Assembly: GCA_028707015.1 (NCBI GenBank)
Contig: JAQTVP010000076.1
Span: 1 to 7,320, forward strand
Length of the DNA stretch: 7,320 nt
Source: Dehalococcoidales bacterium
Lineage (GTDB): Bacteria > Chloroflexota > Dehalococcoidia > Dehalococcoidales > JAQTVP01
Reading direction: 5' to 3'
The position numbers and the translations under genes were made by a program. Shown here in pieces: positions 6,918 to 7,320 of the stretch (positions within the stretch are counted from its first letter, which is position 1; the number at the start of each line of letters is the position of its first letter). Under the pieces are notes generated by a model. The model did no database searches. It saw only the letters and a program-made list of their open reading frames with translations, and was not told the DNA's origin.

Positions 6918-7320
6918 CTAAACTCTCTGGCGTCGCATAATTATCCAGCCTACTCCAACTACAACAGCAGCACCAACCAAACCAACAATTATCCACAGCC
7001 ACCAGTTAACTACCTCGGTATCAGCTGCCGGTATTTCTATTTCTTCCTGAACCGTAAAAGACCCACTAAGACCGCTAACATTTACCGAATACGTACCCAG
7101 CTCATTTTTATCTATAGTAAATGTTACCTTCTGACTGGCACCACTATCTATGTTCACATCTTTAGTCTCCACCACTACATTATCTATTTCAAGAGTTACC
7201 TCATAACTACCACTAAGATCCCCGGTATTAGCAACCAAAACGCTAATAGTTACATTCTCACCAACATTAACCTCAGCAGGAGTTATCGACAGATTACTGA
7301 TAGTAAAAGCGGCAGGAACC
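6918..7320 (-). CDS. CARDB-domain protein with C-terminal membrane anchor, 5' end beyond the window
   Basis: The frame is open to the right edge, so only the C-terminal 133 residues are seen; the start lies outside. Visible residues 5-90 form a CARDB-like sandwich (ISNLSITPAEVNVGENVTI, VANTGDLSGSYEV, GTYSVNVSGLSGSFTV). Then come an acidic linker, a transmembrane helix (about 106-128, beginning WWLWIIVGLVG) and the basic end MRRQRV. The order and the repeated phrase GLSGSF match the end of the next gene, so the two are tandem paralogues. Topology places the sandwich outside the membrane. CARDB domains occur in adhesins and other surface proteins; no specific partner can be inferred. The stop is TAG, followed by a strong terminator. 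Confidence 0.85.
   Translation of the reverse strand, partial: VPAAFTISNLSITPAEVNVGENVTISVLVANTGDLSGSYEVTLEIDNVVVETKDVNIDSGASQKVTFTIDKNELGTYSVNVSGLSGSFTVQEEIEIPAADTEVVNWWLWIIVGLVGAAVVVGVGWIIMRRQRV

Overview
This is an AT-rich bacterial window (roughly 40% GC by eye). Every gene I can support lies on the minus strand, so transcription runs from the right edge to the left. Six to seven genes are visible and the two outermost are cut by the window. Taxonomy is inference only: the combination of CARDB-type surface proteins, a geranylgeranyl-reductase-family flavoprotein, a GreA with a long N-terminal extension and frequent TTG starts reminded me of Dehalococcoidia-like Chloroflexota. Nothing in the window proves that.

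Right third (about 5258-7320): two consecutive genes for exported proteins that share one C-terminal plan, namely a CARDB-like beta-sandwich, a linker, one transmembrane helix and a short basic tail. The upstream copy is cut at its 5' end by the window edge. They are separated by a strong symmetrical intrinsic terminator (6868-6899), so they are probably separate transcription units.

Middle (about 3061-5257): a 147-bp control region with two perfect inverted repeats that share a GATATA half-site leads into a two-gene unit. The first gene is a FAD-dependent geranylgeranyl-reductase-family protein. The second is a GreA-type transcript-cleavage factor with an extra N-terminal helical domain resembling the core-binding domain of tyrosine recombinases.

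Left part (1-2797): after a 263-bp AT-rich gap with candidate promoter elements comes an export operon. It holds a DrrA-like ABC ATPase, an ABC-2 permease and an MFS transporter of the EntS/MFS_3 type that runs off the left edge. The ATPase and permease lie in the same reading frame, divided only by one TAG. The permease has no ATG, GTG or TTG in front of its conserved N-terminus. A good Shine-Dalgarno sequence points to an ATT initiation codon.

I found no tRNA, rRNA, CRISPR array, insertion sequence or clear novel defence-type system. The items most worth a second look are the permease start, the fused GreA and the double inverted repeat before the reductase.
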